A stretch of 64,000 nucleotides of DNA from Streptomyces viridochromogenes (GTDB lineage: Bacteria > Actinomycetota > Actinomycetes > Streptomycetales > Streptomycetaceae): positions 1-64,000 of the forward strand of contig NZ_LGUR01000025.1 of NCBI RefSeq assembly GCF_001270495.1. Reading direction: 5' to 3'. Positions 26,545-36,125 of this stretch are shown piece after piece (the stretch's first letter is position 1; each line of letters begins with the position of its first letter). Below the pieces are notes generated by a model that did no database searches, was not told the origin of the DNA, and saw only the letters and a list, made by a program, of their open reading frames with translations. Made by a program: the position numbers and the translations under genes.

Positions 26545-27191
26545 TTCGTGGGTGCCTGTTTGGCCTGCGACCGCATGGCCTGCTCGGATTCAGCGATGCG
26601 CGCCAGATCGGCGGCGATGTCGCGTGCCTTGCCGAGGGGCACGGCGACGATGCCGTCGGAATCCGCCGCGATGATGTCACCAGGGGTGATGACCACACCC
26701 CCGATGGCGACGGGTGTGCCCAGGGCTCCGGGACCGTTCTTCCACGGCCCGGCCGGAGTGACCGTGCGCGACCACACCGGGAAGCCCTGCTGCCTGATCT
26801 CGTCGCGGTCCCTGACCGCCCCGTCGACGATCGCCCCTACGGCACCCCGCGACGAGAAGTACTGGGCGAGGATGTCACCCATCACCGCCCGGCCCGGATA
26901 GCCGAATCCGTTGATGACGAGGAAGTCGCCCGGTTCGATGTGGGCTACGGCGTCGATCACCGCCAGGTCGTCTCCGGCCACCGTGAGGACGGTCAGGGCG
27001 CTGCCCACCGCACGGCAGCCGTCCCAAATGGGGGTGATGCCACCGTCGGGCATGCCCAGGCGGCCGAGCGCGTCGCCGATGTTCGCGACCGAGTGCCGCC
27101 GGAACTCCGCGAGCAACTCGCTGTCAGGGCGCTGCCACGCCGGGCCCACCTCGATGTTGGGCGAGCCGGCCGATGTCGGCGAGTAGGTCAT
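26541..27191 (-). CDS. RraA / HMG-aldolase-family protein
   Basis: This 216-residue protein has the RraA fold, shared by the RNase E inhibitor RraA and by metal-dependent HMG/CHA aldolases (4-hydroxy-4-methyl-2-oxoglutarate aldolase). NIGDALGRLG, GYPGRAVMGDILAQYFSSRGAVGAIVDGAVRDRDEI and GGVVITPGDIIAADSDG are the conserved blocks; the DGAVRD motif supplies the Arg and Asp of the aldolase site. In a catabolic operon I favour aldolase or oxaloacetate-decarboxylase-like activity over RNase regulation. It overlaps both neighbours by four bases. Confidence 0.8.
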   Translation of the reverse strand: MTYSPTSAGSPNIEVGPAWQRPDSELLAEFRRHSVANIGDALGRLGMPDGGITPIWDGCRAVGSALTVLTVAGDDLAVIDAVAHIEPGDFLVINGFGYPGRAVMGDILAQYFSSRGAVGAIVDGAVRDRDEIRQQGFPVWSRTVTPAGPWKNGPGALGTPVAIGGVVITPGDIIAADSDGIVAVPLGKARDIAADLARIAESEQAMRSQAKQAPTK

Positions 27192-29659
27192 TTCTGTCGT
27201 TCTCCTGTCCGGTGCTGTGTGGGTGCCGGGACGGCGTCGATCTCGACGGTGGCGTCCGGGAGTCCGAGTGCTCGTGCCGTGACGGTGATCTGCCCCGGTT
27301 CCCCGGTCGCCCGGACGATCGCCAGGGCGCGGCCCCGGAACGATGTGGCGGAGTCGTCGAGGAAGCTCTCCTCGGTGGCCGGGGCTCCCGTGCCGAATCC
27401 TTGGAGGACCCCGGGGCCGTCGACCGCGACCGTGATCTCCGTGTCCCGGTTCGGATGGAGAACGCCGTCGTCGTCCACGAGGGAGATGTCGATGTGGGCC
27501 AACCGCTGGCGATCGGCTGGGAGTTCGGTGCGGTCCGTCTCGAGGCGCAGGCGTGTGGGCTCTCCGGCGGTGCGCAGCGCCGAGCGTCCCACCTCCGTTC
27601 CGTCGCGGTACGCCACGACCTCCAGGATTCCGGGCTCGTAGGGCACCTCGGCCTCGGCGACGAAGTCCCGCTCGGCCCCGACGGGCACGGTCGCGACGGT
27701 GACGCCGTTGAGGTGGAACGCGACCTCCTCTGCCGCCGCATACGCCTCGAGGTGGAGAGGCGAACCGAGGGGGACGTCGAAGGTCCAGCTGGGGGAGACA
27801 TCGCTCCAGGTCCACGCCCTGGGCTGGATGACGTAACCGTCTTCGCGGGGGCGGCGCACGGCGAGGTAGGGCTTCTGGGTGAGCCCGTAGACGATCTCGC
27901 GGTAGTACGAGACCGGGTGACGCTGTCCGGTGATGTCGATGTCCCCGCACTCGGCGGTGAGCCATGGGTAGGGAGCGCGGTGGACCTGCTGGTCCTCGGG
28001 GTAGACGTGCCGGCCGGTTCCGACCTCACCGAGGAAGTCCCATGCGGTCCAGGTGAAGTCGCCGATGACATGGGAGTTCTCGGTGACGAGCTTCCACAGA
28101 CGGTCGATCTTCGTGGGGAACGTCTCCGATCCCACGACCACCCGGTTGGGGTGCGCCTCCTTGTCCAGGACATAGCGGCTCTCGCCGTAGTTGAGCCCCA
28201 CGACGTCGAGCACGGAGGCGGGTTCGGCGAGCCGCTCCCCGACCACCGGCGAGGCCATCAGGGCATCGATCAGATGCGTCACCTGACCCAGGTAGTCGTT
28301 GAGCCCTCGGACAGGCGCGGCGTCCTGGCCCAGTTCGGCCTTGAGCGCGGGGATCTTGTCGCGGGCGATGTACATGCCCTGCAGCGCGTGGGTGACCAGG
28401 CGGGTGGGGTCCTGCGCGCGGACCCGGTCGGCGATGCGGCGGCCCATGCGCGTACCGTGCGGGGTTCCGGCTTCGATGATCTCGTTGCCGATCGAGTACA
28501 TGATCACGCTCGGGTGGTTGACGTCCTTCGCGACCAGCGCGTCGACGTCCCGTTCCCACCACTGGGGGAATCGGCGCGAGTAGTCGTCACCGGACTTGGC
28601 GACCGTCCACATGTCGAACAGCTCGTCCATGACGAGCATGCCCAGACGGTCGCACGCGTCGAGCAGGGCGACGCTCATCGGGTTGTGCGCGGAGCGCACG
28701 GCGTTGAACCCCGCGGCCTTGAGCATCCGCACCCGCCGTTCGGCGGCGTCGGCGAACTCCGCGGCGCCGAGGATGCCGTTGTCATGGTGGACCGCACCAC
28801 CGCGGAGCTTGACCGTCTCACCGTTGACACGCAGGCCGCGGACGGGATCGGCGGTGACCGTACGGATACCGAAGTGCGTGCGTGCCTCGTCGAGTTGGCC
28901 GCTGTCGTCGAAGAGGCGTACGGACGCGTCGTAGAGGTGGGGTGAGTCGACGCTCCACAACGACGGTCGTTGGACGTACACCCGTTGATGGGTGGTGAAG
29001 GTGTCACCCGCCAGGAGCGTGACCCGGGAGCGGTCGGAGGCCACGACCGTGCCCGTGGCGTCCCGGATCTCCAGAAGCACCTCCACCAGGCGGGTCGAGA
29101 GGTCCTCGTTGGTGATCTCGCTCGACGCGACGACCGTGGCGAGATCGGCGTCGATGTCCGGTGTGGTCACGCGCAGGCCGGTCGGAGTGACGTGGACGAG
29201 GTCACCGACCAGGAGGTGGACGGGACGGTGGATGCCGCCTCCGGAGTACCAGCGGGAGTCCTGGTACGCCTGTGCGTCGACCCGGATCGTGTTGACCTGG
29301 CTGTACTTCAGATAGGGGTCCGCGCGGACGTGGAAACGGGAGTATCCGTTGGCCCACTGCCCGGCGAGAGCACCGTTGAGGTAGACCATCGCGTCGCGGT
29401 ACACCCCTTCGAACTCGAAGGTGATCCGCTTCGTCGTCCAGTGGGCCGGAACGTCGAACTGCTTCTCGTAGGTCCACTTTCCGTCACGGAAGTAGCCCGT
29501 CTGGGGTCCGCCGGAGTTCTCGGCGGACCGTCCTCCTCCCAACATCGCGTCGTGCGGCAGGGTGACCTGTTCCTCGCCGGCACCGGCGACCACGATCGCC
29601 TCGTGAACGGATACGAGGGGTCCGACGCGCCAGGCGTCGTTGAACGGGATGCGGATCAT
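27188..29659 (-). CDS. Glycoside hydrolase family 2 (beta-galactosidase/glucuronidase type)
   Basis: This is an 823-residue cytoplasmic GH2 enzyme; no signal peptide is seen. A jelly-roll sugar-binding domain (about 1-160), an immunoglobulin-like domain (about 165-270) and the TIM barrel (about 275-560) follow in order. In the barrel SVIMYSIGNEIIEAG carries the acid/base Glu (about 393) and VVVGSETFP the nucleophile Glu (about 512). AGFNAVRSAHNPMSVALLDACDRLGMLVMDE is the classic GH2 approach motif. A DUF4982-like domain and a further beta domain close the protein. It hydrolyses a beta-glycoside delivered by the operon's transporters; the sugar (Gal, GlcA or other) cannot be told. ATG at 29659, with ATGA overlap into the RraA gene. 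Confidence 0.93.
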   Translation of the reverse strand: MIRIPFNDAWRVGPLVSVHEAIVVAGAGEEQVTLPHDAMLGGGRSAENSGGPQTGYFRDGKWTYEKQFDVPAHWTTKRITFEFEGVYRDAMVYLNGALAGQWANGYSRFHVRADPYLKYSQVNTIRVDAQAYQDSRWYSGGGIHRPVHLLVGDLVHVTPTGLRVTTPDIDADLATVVASSEITNEDLSTRLVEVLLEIRDATGTVVASDRSRVTLLAGDTFTTHQRVYVQRPSLWSVDSPHLYDASVRLFDDSGQLDEARTHFGIRTVTADPVRGLRVNGETVKLRGGAVHHDNGILGAAEFADAAERRVRMLKAAGFNAVRSAHNPMSVALLDACDRLGMLVMDELFDMWTVAKSGDDYSRRFPQWWERDVDALVAKDVNHPSVIMYSIGNEIIEAGTPHGTRMGRRIADRVRAQDPTRLVTHALQGMYIARDKIPALKAELGQDAAPVRGLNDYLGQVTHLIDALMASPVVGERLAEPASVLDVVGLNYGESRYVLDKEAHPNRVVVGSETFPTKIDRLWKLVTENSHVIGDFTWTAWDFLGEVGTGRHVYPEDQQVHRAPYPWLTAECGDIDITGQRHPVSYYREIVYGLTQKPYLAVRRPREDGYVIQPRAWTWSDVSPSWTFDVPLGSPLHLEAYAAAEEVAFHLNGVTVATVPVGAERDFVAEAEVPYEPGILEVVAYRDGTEVGRSALRTAGEPTRLRLETDRTELPADRQRLAHIDISLVDDDGVLHPNRDTEITVAVDGPGVLQGFGTGAPATEESFLDDSATSFRGRALAIVRATGEPGQITVTARALGLPDATVEIDAVPAPTQHRTGERQK

Positions 29660-29692
29660 CGAACTTCCTTGCTCGGTCTTGAGGCTTGCCGG

Positions 29693-31012
29693 CTACCGGA
29701 CGCCGCGCAGCAGCAGCGTGACGGCGGCTCCGATCAGGGAGAACAGCGCGGCGAAGAGATACATCGACGTGTAGTTGGGCGTTGACTGCGAGGCGCCGAC
29801 CGACAGCAGGGCCGGCGCCAGCGTGGGCGCGAGCGTCGAGGGGATGTTGGAGGACAGGTTGTACACGCTCATTCCCTTGGCCGCTTCGCGATGGTCGTCG
29901 GGGAGGAGGGCCGCCACCAGGGCGTAGTCGACGCTGAGGTACAGGCCCTGTCCGAGTCCTGCGATACCGACGCCGATGACGAAGTGGGTGACGGAGGTGG
30001 AGCAGGCGATGATCACCATCGCGACCACGAAGATGAGGGAGGCGACGAAGACGAAGGGCTTCCTGCGACCGACCCGGTCGGAGAGCCAGCCGCCGCAGAT
30101 GCTCGTGAAGGACAGAGTGAGGGCGAGGGTGAACATCGAGGCGGTGAGAACGGGGGCCACGTTGTCCGTCGTGTAGCCGAGGTGGTCGATCAGAAAGTAC
30201 GTCTTGTACGTCACCAGGAGCTGCAGCCCGAGCCAGCACGAGGCGCGACCGAGCCAGGCCAGCGCGAAGTTGGGGTGCTTGCGCGGGCTGATCCACAGGG
30301 AGGTCGCGAGGTCCTTGAACGAGATGTCCCCGACCTCGGCACGCGTCCTGGGAGCCTCCTTCAGCAGGAGGAGGAATGGGAGGACGAGGAGGGTCCCGAG
30401 GACCGCCGGGATGACGAACATCAGCGAGCCGTGCGTACCCACCACCTGGACGAGGATCGCGCCGAACACGATGCCCACCTGGCTGGTCACACCCATGAAG
30501 CCGGACGTCCTGCCCCGCATCTCCTGGGGCACTCGCTCGGGAAGGATGGCCATGACCGCCGCTATCGCTGCACCGAACGCGAGTTGCGTGATGACCCAGC
30601 CGAGGCCGACGAAGAAGACGTTGGGGGCAAATCCGATCCCGAAGATGGCCGCCACGCCGATGAAGAACCCGGCCAGAATGAACGGACGCCGCTGACCGAA
30701 CCGCGACGTCGACCGGTCGCTGAGCGTGCCGAAGACCGGTGTGCCCACCATCGCGGCGAGAGCGCCCGCGCTGGACACGATCGCGAGCGTGGATGCCTTG
30801 TTCTCGGGATCCAGCTGGCCGACTCTCAGTGACAGCGTCACGCCGGACGGCGTCAGAAGCGCCACCCAGATGCCGATCTGAGCCAGCACATACCGGGTGA
30901 CGAAGGCGGGACCGACCTTCTGACCGGTGATCTGCTTGTTGCGAGTCGGGGCGTCCGCTTCCGCGATATCGGCGCTCTCGGCCGTGACGGCGGAGTTCGG
31001 GAGAACGTTCAT
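29693..31012 (-). CDS. MFS transporter, sugar or glycoside carrier
   Basis: This is a 439-residue major-facilitator protein with about 12 helices. A GTLSDRSTSRFGQRRPFILAG loop lies between helices 2 and 3, and a second copy, GGWLSDRVGRRKPFVFVAS, between helices 8 and 9, as expected for the pseudo-repeat of MFS. The DR-x-G-R-R-P motif resembles GPH-like and oligosaccharide carriers. It sits 33 bp upstream of the GH2 gene in the same direction and probably imports the glycoside or exports a product. Having both this and a CUT1 ABC importer in one operon is unusual. The start ATG is at 31012. Confidence 0.88.
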   Translation of the reverse strand: MNVLPNSAVTAESADIAEADAPTRNKQITGQKVGPAFVTRYVLAQIGIWVALLTPSGVTLSLRVGQLDPENKASTLAIVSSAGALAAMVGTPVFGTLSDRSTSRFGQRRPFILAGFFIGVAAIFGIGFAPNVFFVGLGWVITQLAFGAAIAAVMAILPERVPQEMRGRTSGFMGVTSQVGIVFGAILVQVVGTHGSLMFVIPAVLGTLLVLPFLLLLKEAPRTRAEVGDISFKDLATSLWISPRKHPNFALAWLGRASCWLGLQLLVTYKTYFLIDHLGYTTDNVAPVLTASMFTLALTLSFTSICGGWLSDRVGRRKPFVFVASLIFVVAMVIIACSTSVTHFVIGVGIAGLGQGLYLSVDYALVAALLPDDHREAAKGMSVYNLSSNIPSTLAPTLAPALLSVGASQSTPNYTSMYLFAALFSLIGAAVTLLLRGVR

Positions 31013-31093
31013 GTGTGGCCTAACAGGAGAGGCGGCGCCTGGCCGGCAGGGGCCCGGGCGCGGGCCGACCGGCCGGAAGCCGCCGGGAGCGGT

Positions 31094-32188
31094 CTAGAGG
31101 GTCGCGGCCGTGGGGTCCCAGCTCTCGTCCAGAGGAGCGGGCGAGGCCGCGGTGGATTCGATCGTCACCGGCGTCCCCGCTCGTGCCGCCTCCCTGATGG
31201 CGAGGAGCACGTCGAGCACGTGGTAGGCGAGAGCGCCGGACGCGCGTTCCGGAACCTCGGCGCGGATCGAGCGGGCGAGCTCCAGGACCCCCACTCCTCG
31301 GCCCCATGTGGACCCCACAGCGGGCACGTCTTGCGCCGGGGCGTGGAAGGGGGCGAACGTGCCCGTTCCTTCGAATCGGTTGGGGTCGGGCACCACGAGT
31401 GAGGCCTCCGTGCCGTGGAGTTCGAGGAGGTCCCGGCGGATGCCCGAGTCGAAGCTCGTGAGGAGCGTCGCCCGCGCGCCGGAGGCGAACTCGAGAAGCG
31501 CCATGTGCTGAGTCGGTACGCGCACGTCGAACTCGGTTCCGGCGCACTCACCGACGAGGACTCGCCTGACGGCACGTGCGGTTGAGGAGACGGCACTCAC
31601 ACGGTGGACAGCTCCGAGGGTCTGCACCAGCGCCGTCACGTGATACGGCCCCATGTCCAGCAGCGGACCCCCACCGTCGTCGAAGTAGAAGGCGGGATTC
31701 GGGTGGGTGCCTTCCGGACCCGGGGCCTGCATGATCGCCAACGCGCTCTTCGGTTCGCCTATGCGGCCCGCGAGGACCGCCCGCTGTGCCGTCTGCAGGG
31801 CACCACCGAGGAACGTGTCGGGCGCGCAGGCCACGCGAAGTCCTCGCCGAGCGGCCTTGTCCAGTAGCAGTCGGGCGTCGCGGCGGCTGGTGGCCAGGGG
31901 CTTCTCGCTCCACACGTGCTTGCCGCTCACCAGGATGCGGGCCGACACGTCGAAGTGGGCGGCGGGGACGGTGAGGTTCAGCACGATCTGAATGTCCTCG
32001 CTGCCCAGGAGCTCGTGCAGGAGCATGGGCCGCAGTCCGAACTCCTGCGCGCGAACACGGGCACGCGCGGGGTCGAGGTCCGCTACGGCCAGTACGTTCA
32101 GATCAGGGAATCGCGTCATGTTCTCGAGGTAGTACCTGCTGATGACGCCGGCGCCGATGACACCGACCCCCACGCGCTTCGAGCTCAC
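31094..32188 (-). CDS. Gfo/Idh/MocA-family oxidoreductase
   Basis: This 364-residue NAD(P)-dependent dehydrogenase has the Rossmann start VGVGVIGAGVISRYYLENM with GxGxxS/G, the EKPLATSRRDARLLLDKA motif (the catalytic-region EKP) and a C-terminal beta-sheet domain containing GGGPLLDMGPYHVTALVQTLG. Members oxidise sugars, inositols or glycosides, often at C-3. The partner gene right downstream (overlap of four bases) is a TIM-barrel isomerase, a pairing seen in 3-keto-glycoside and inositol pathways. Substrate not known. Confidence 0.88.
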   Translation of the reverse strand: MSSKRVGVGVIGAGVISRYYLENMTRFPDLNVLAVADLDPARARVRAQEFGLRPMLLHELLGSEDIQIVLNLTVPAAHFDVSARILVSGKHVWSEKPLATSRRDARLLLDKAARRGLRVACAPDTFLGGALQTAQRAVLAGRIGEPKSALAIMQAPGPEGTHPNPAFYFDDGGGPLLDMGPYHVTALVQTLGAVHRVSAVSSTARAVRRVLVGECAGTEFDVRVPTQHMALLEFASGARATLLTSFDSGIRRDLLELHGTEASLVVPDPNRFEGTGTFAPFHAPAQDVPAVGSTWGRGVGVLELARSIRAEVPERASGALAYHVLDVLLAIREAARAGTPVTIESTAASPAPLDESWDPTAATL

Positions 32189-32925
32189 CGGTCGACCTCC
32201 AGGAGATAACGCAGGCTCTGCTGCACGGCATCGAACGTGTCGCCCGCGTAGCCGTCCAGTTCAACGATGCGGACCGCCTCCGGCGCCGCCTTCAGGATGT
32301 CCGCCACCGGCATCGCACCCTGGCCGACCGGCTGCTGCTCCGCGAGGGTCGTGGTGTACGGGCCGTCCTTGACGTGCAGGAACTTCACGCGCGCACCGAG
32401 CCGCGAGATCAACTCCACGGCGGAAGCGCCACCGACCTCGGCCCAGAAGGTGTCGAGTTCCAAAACGATGTCCTCGTCGAGGGCCGCTGCGAAGACTTCG
32501 AGGCCGGTGTGGCCGTCGAAGTCCTGCCGGACCTCGTGATCATGGTTGTGGTAGCCGATGGTGACGCCCTCGTCACGGGCGAGCCTCGCGACGGAGTTCA
32601 AACTCGCGGCCGCCGCTTCGATGTCCGCTCGTGTGGTCCAGCGCCGGGCGATGATGTGCGGTTCGATGAGCGTGCCGATGCCGAGCTCCGCTGCCGCGTG
32701 GACGGCTGCGCGAGCGTTCCCGTCGACGAGGCTCGCGTGGGCGCTGAGCGGGCGCAGTCGGTTCTCGGCGAGCGCGCGCCGGTACTCGTCGCGGTACTGC
32801 TCGAACCTCCACAGTTCCACGTTCTCGAATCCCATCGAGGCGACGCGCTTCAGTGTCCCGCCGAGGTCCGTCGTGATGCCGTCACGCAACGTATAGAGCT
32901 GAACTGAGTACAAGCTGTCGGTCAT
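32185..32925 (-). CDS. Sugar-phosphate isomerase/epimerase-family TIM barrel
   Basis: This is a 246-residue xylose-isomerase-like TIM barrel (AP-endonuclease-2 superfamily). YSVQLYTLRDGITTDLGGTL opens the barrel. Metal-binding and catalytic residues are likely within IGYHNHDHEVR (His), DIVLELDTFWAEVGG (Glu/Asp) and KFLHVKDGPY (His/Lys). Related proteins epimerise sugars or cleave 3-keto-glycosides. It overlaps both the Gfo/Idh gene and the esterase gene by four bases, so it is firmly in the operon. Confidence 0.85.
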   Translation of the reverse strand: MTDSLYSVQLYTLRDGITTDLGGTLKRVASMGFENVELWRFEQYRDEYRRALAENRLRPLSAHASLVDGNARAAVHAAAELGIGTLIEPHIIARRWTTRADIEAAAASLNSVARLARDEGVTIGYHNHDHEVRQDFDGHTGLEVFAAALDEDIVLELDTFWAEVGGASAVELISRLGARVKFLHVKDGPYTTTLAEQQPVGQGAMPVADILKAAPEAVRIVELDGYAGDTFDAVQQSLRYLLEVDR

Positions 32926-33950
32926 TCGCTTTCCTCGTCCCTTGCAGGCCTCTCGTCATCGGCACCCGGAAGAACGCCGCACGCAGCGCGTGAGGGCCGG
33001 GCATGGACCACCGTCTCGGCCAGCACCGCGAGCCCGTGGTCCACCGGTTCAAGCGACGCGGGCAGGCTCAGGAAGCCGTGAAGTAGGCCGGGGACCGTGA
33101 CATGCCGGACGGGAACGCGGGCCTTCGCGAGGGCGGCCGCGAAGGCCTCACTGGAGGCGCGCAGACCGTCGTACTCAGCGTCGAGCAACAGGGTGGGGCA
33201 GAGTCCACCCAGGACGCCGTCGGCCGGCATAGCGTAGCCGTGCGGATCCGCGGCGTCGCCCAGGTAGTTGGCGGTCATCACGGTCACGTCCTCAGCCAGG
33301 ACCTGCACCATCCGCGGCAACTTCGCCAGTGCCTCGGCCAGCTCCGCCGAAAGGGCCGGCAGGGCCGGGTGCATGACCGAGTAGGCCAGTACCAGGGCGA
33401 CGGGCAGCCAGCCGTCGTCGTCCCGCAGGCGCAGCACGGCTCCGGCGGCGAGGTTCGCTCCGGCGCTTGCTCCTCCCACGGTGATCCGGTCGGGATCGAT
33501 CCCGAGCACGGCGGAACTGTCGCGCACCCATCGCACAGCCGCTACGACGTCGTCGTGCGGCACGGGATACGCGACGCCGCCGACGGCCAGCCGGTAGTCC
33601 ACGCTCACGACCACGGCGTCGGCCCTGACGCACACCTCGCGCGCGGTCCAGTCGGCCTCGGTGCTGTCGAGATCACCCGAGACCCATCCGCCGCCGTGCA
33701 CCCAGACCAGAGCGGGACGCGGCGATTGCGGTGCGGACGGTGGCGGCTGGTAGATGCGGACCGGCACCGGCCCGTGCGCACCGGGAGCGCGCTCGTGACG
33801 GGTGGGCGTGGACGGCAGGGTGGCTGAGGGTTCCCAGGTCCGGTATTCCCGCAGGCGTGGCTGCAGGGCGGGGTCGCCGAGCGTCTGGCGCCAAGACGGG
33901 AAGCCCTCGATCAGGCTCAGCCGGGCAAGGATGCTGGCGTGCAGGGTCAT
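32922..33950 (-). CDS. Alpha/beta hydrolase, hormone-sensitive-lipase type
   Basis: This is a carboxylesterase of the HSL (fold-3) family. WVHGGGWVSGD forms the oxyanion hole, GGASAGANLA carries the nucleophile Ser, LLLDAEYDGLR the Asp and GLLHGFLSL the His. It may remove acyl groups from a glycoside. I use ATG 33950, which has GGGAG 10 nt upstream and gives 342 residues; an ATG at 34049 would add 33 residues of unlikely sequence but starts closer to the permease stop. It overlaps the next gene by four bases. Confidence 0.85.
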   Translation of the reverse strand: MTLHASILARLSLIEGFPSWRQTLGDPALQPRLREYRTWEPSATLPSTPTRHERAPGAHGPVPVRIYQPPPSAPQSPRPALVWVHGGGWVSGDLDSTEADWTAREVCVRADAVVVSVDYRLAVGGVAYPVPHDDVVAAVRWVRDSSAVLGIDPDRITVGGASAGANLAAGAVLRLRDDDGWLPVALVLAYSVMHPALPALSAELAEALAKLPRMVQVLAEDVTVMTANYLGDAADPHGYAMPADGVLGGLCPTLLLDAEYDGLRASSEAFAAALAKARVPVRHVTVPGLLHGFLSLPASLEPVDHGLAVLAETVVHARPSRAACGVLPGADDERPARDEESE

Positions 33951-34065
33951 CAGGTCAGGGCTCCCGGTGCGAAAGGGGAAGGTGATCGACGCGCGCGTCA
34001 GCGAGAGCGTGGCGACGTGTTTCGAACGGGCTCCGAGGCGGGCTGTCATGCCGTACGGTCTGCGT

Positions 34066-34959
34066 CTACTTCACGCTTCCCGCGGCCAGTCCGGAGCGCC
34101 AGAACCGCTGCAGGACGAGAAACGCGACGATCAACGGGATCACCGAGAGGAACGCGCCGGTGATGGTGACGTTGTAAGGGATCCCCTGGTTCACCCCTTC
34201 CCGCCAGTTGGCCAGCCCGACGGTGACGGGCTGGAGCTCATCGCTGTTGAGCATGAGCAGCGGCAGCAGGTAGTTGTTCCAGATGCTGACGAACTGGAAC
34301 AGGAAGATGGTGACCAGCGCGGGCGACATGATCGGCATGGCGACCCGCCAGAAGATCCGGGCCTCGCCGGCACCGTCGAGCCGGGCGGCCTCCAGCAGTT
34401 CGTCCGGTACCGACGCCCCGGCGTAGATGCGCGACAGGTAGACCCCGAACGGGCTGACGACGCTGGGGAGGAAGACGGCCCAGTAGGTGTTGACGAGGTG
34501 GACCTGGCTGAACATCAGGTACAGGGGCAGCGCGAACATGACGTCCGGGATCAGTACGGCACCGAGGATGACGTTGAACGTCAGGTCGCGGCCGCGGAAA
34601 GCGTATTTGGACAGCGCGTACCCGGCCATGGCCGACAGCGTCGTGCTCACCGCGGCGCCGCCGATGCTGTAGAGGGCGCTGTTCAGAAGCCACCGTGCGA
34701 AGATGCCGTCCTGTTCCTGGAAGACGTCACGGATGTTGGTCCACAGGTCGAAGTGGGAGAACCACAGTCCGTTCGTCGTGAACAGGTAGCCGCTGTTCTT
34801 CGTCGCGGTGACCAGCAGCCACCAGACCGGGATGAGGGTGTACAGGGCGAAGAGCGCCATGACCGCGAACACGCCTGCCCGGCCGGTCAGCGACGACGTA
34901 CGCGGTCGCCGGGGAGGACCGGCTGCGGCACGTGCTGCTGCTGGAGTGACAGTCGTCAT
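34066..34959 (-). CDS. CUT1 carbohydrate ABC transporter permease (MalG-like)
   Basis: This is a 297-residue permease with about six helices and the MalG-type ATPase-contact loop ELLEAARLDGAGEARIFWRVAMPIMSPAL. It pairs with the MalF-like permease encoded just upstream, with a four-base overlap. The operon has no ATPase gene, which is normal for Streptomyces sugar importers: a shared ATPase such as MsiK usually serves them. The final residues LAAGSVK match the usual MalG C-terminus. The start is at ATG 34959. Confidence 0.93.
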   Translation of the reverse strand: MTTVTPAAARAAAGPPRRPRTSSLTGRAGVFAVMALFALYTLIPVWWLLVTATKNSGYLFTTNGLWFSHFDLWTNIRDVFQEQDGIFARWLLNSALYSIGGAAVSTTLSAMAGYALSKYAFRGRDLTFNVILGAVLIPDVMFALPLYLMFSQVHLVNTYWAVFLPSVVSPFGVYLSRIYAGASVPDELLEAARLDGAGEARIFWRVAMPIMSPALVTIFLFQFVSIWNNYLLPLLMLNSDELQPVTVGLANWREGVNQGIPYNVTITGAFLSVIPLIVAFLVLQRFWRSGLAAGSVK

Positions 34960-35906
34960 GCGAAGGTGCCCTTCCGCTGGGTGAACTTGAGGAAGCCGAA
35001 CGACAGCACGAAGGTCAGCAGGGCGAGAATGACCGACTGGGTGGCCGCGTAGTTGTAGTTGTTGACGTCCGCCGACTGCTGTGTGGCCAGGATCGGCGTG
35101 TAGGTGGGGGAGACGGTCGGGGCGACCTGACTCAGAACCGCGGGCTCGTTGAACAGCTGGGCGGTGCCGATGATGGAGAACACCGTGGTGAGGATCAGCG
35201 CCGGCCGAACCGCGGGGATCTTCACGTGCCAAGCCACGCGCCAACCGGAGCAGCCGTCCATCACCGCGGCCTCGGTGAGTTCGCCCGGGATCGCCTGCAA
35301 CGCCGAGTAGATGATCAGCATGTTGAAGCCGGTCCACGCCCAGGTCATCATGTTGCCGATCGAGGCGAGCACCAGGTGGTCGGACAGGAAGTTCACTTCG
35401 AGCCCGACGTGCCGCAACACGGCGGTGAACGGGCTGACGCTCGGTGCGTACAGGAAGGACCACATGATCGCCGCGATCACGCCCGGCAGTGCGTAGGGCA
35501 TGAAGTAGATCTGCCGGAAGGCCTTCTTGAACACGGCGGCGCGCGAGTCCAGGAGCAGCGCCAGAAGGAGCGCCATCCCCAGCATCACCGGAACCTGCAC
35601 GATGCCGAGGGTGAACACCCGCAGGAACGACGACATGAAGCGGCTGTCGTGCAGGGCTGTCACATAGTTGTCGAGACCGGCGAAGACGGTCGTCGAGGGC
35701 CCCAGTCCCAGGCCGCTGCGGTTCGTCCTGAAGAAGCTCTGGTACACCGCGTAGCAGATCGGTGCGAGCAACATGGCGGTGAACAGCAGCCCGAAGGGGG
35801 CCAGGAAGAGGACGGCGGAACGAGTGTGCCGACGTCCTGCGGCACGTTGTGCGGTCGAGCCCGCGCCGGGGCGGGCGAACTCGGCGCCAGGTGTGTCTGT
35901 CGCCAT
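34956..35906 (-). CDS. CUT1 carbohydrate ABC transporter permease (MalF-like)
   Basis: This 316-residue permease opens with a short basic N-terminus (RRHTRSAVLFLAPFG) before the first helix. The EAA-like contact loop is ELTEAAVMDGCSGWRVAWHVKIPAVRPAL. It forms the heterodimeric channel with the MalG-like protein and depends on the binding protein encoded 219 bp upstream. The ATG at 35906 follows a stretch containing a strong hairpin that could lower its expression relative to the binding protein. Confidence 0.93.
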   Translation of the reverse strand: MATDTPGAEFARPGAGSTAQRAAGRRHTRSAVLFLAPFGLLFTAMLLAPICYAVYQSFFRTNRSGLGLGPSTTVFAGLDNYVTALHDSRFMSSFLRVFTLGIVQVPVMLGMALLLALLLDSRAAVFKKAFRQIYFMPYALPGVIAAIMWSFLYAPSVSPFTAVLRHVGLEVNFLSDHLVLASIGNMMTWAWTGFNMLIIYSALQAIPGELTEAAVMDGCSGWRVAWHVKIPAVRPALILTTVFSIIGTAQLFNEPAVLSQVAPTVSPTYTPILATQQSADVNNYNYAATQSVILALLTFVLSFGFLKFTQRKGTFA

Positions 35907-36064
35907 GGCTGCTCCCTAGATCCGTGATGTGGTCCGCGTCCCGAAGCCACGGGCCGTGCGGACTCATCGGGGCTGGTGATGGTCAAGATGCGGCATACGG
36001 CGGCGGCAGGGGCCGGGGCGCGCCGCCCCTTCGGGACATACGGGGCGGTGCAGGACCGCGGCGC

Positions 36065-36101
36065 GGGGGCCCGGCAGGCCGGGGAGGGGTGCCGGGCCCC
36101 C
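36065..36101 (-). terminator. Intercistronic hairpin between binding-protein and permease genes
   Basis: Perfect 12-bp arms (GGGGGCCCGGCA and its complement) enclose a 13-nt loop, 25 bp after the binding-protein stop. Such hairpins commonly protect the abundant binding-protein message and reduce read-through into permease genes. No U-run follows, so partial rather than full termination is inferred. Confidence 0.6.
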
Positions 36102-36125
36102 GGGTGTCGCTTCACCGCGTGCGCG

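Noticed and set aside
26541..27191. RraA-like gene as a true RNase E inhibitor
   Set aside because: The sequence cannot exclude it, but the catabolic operon setting and the aldolase-type DGAVRD motif favour an enzyme.
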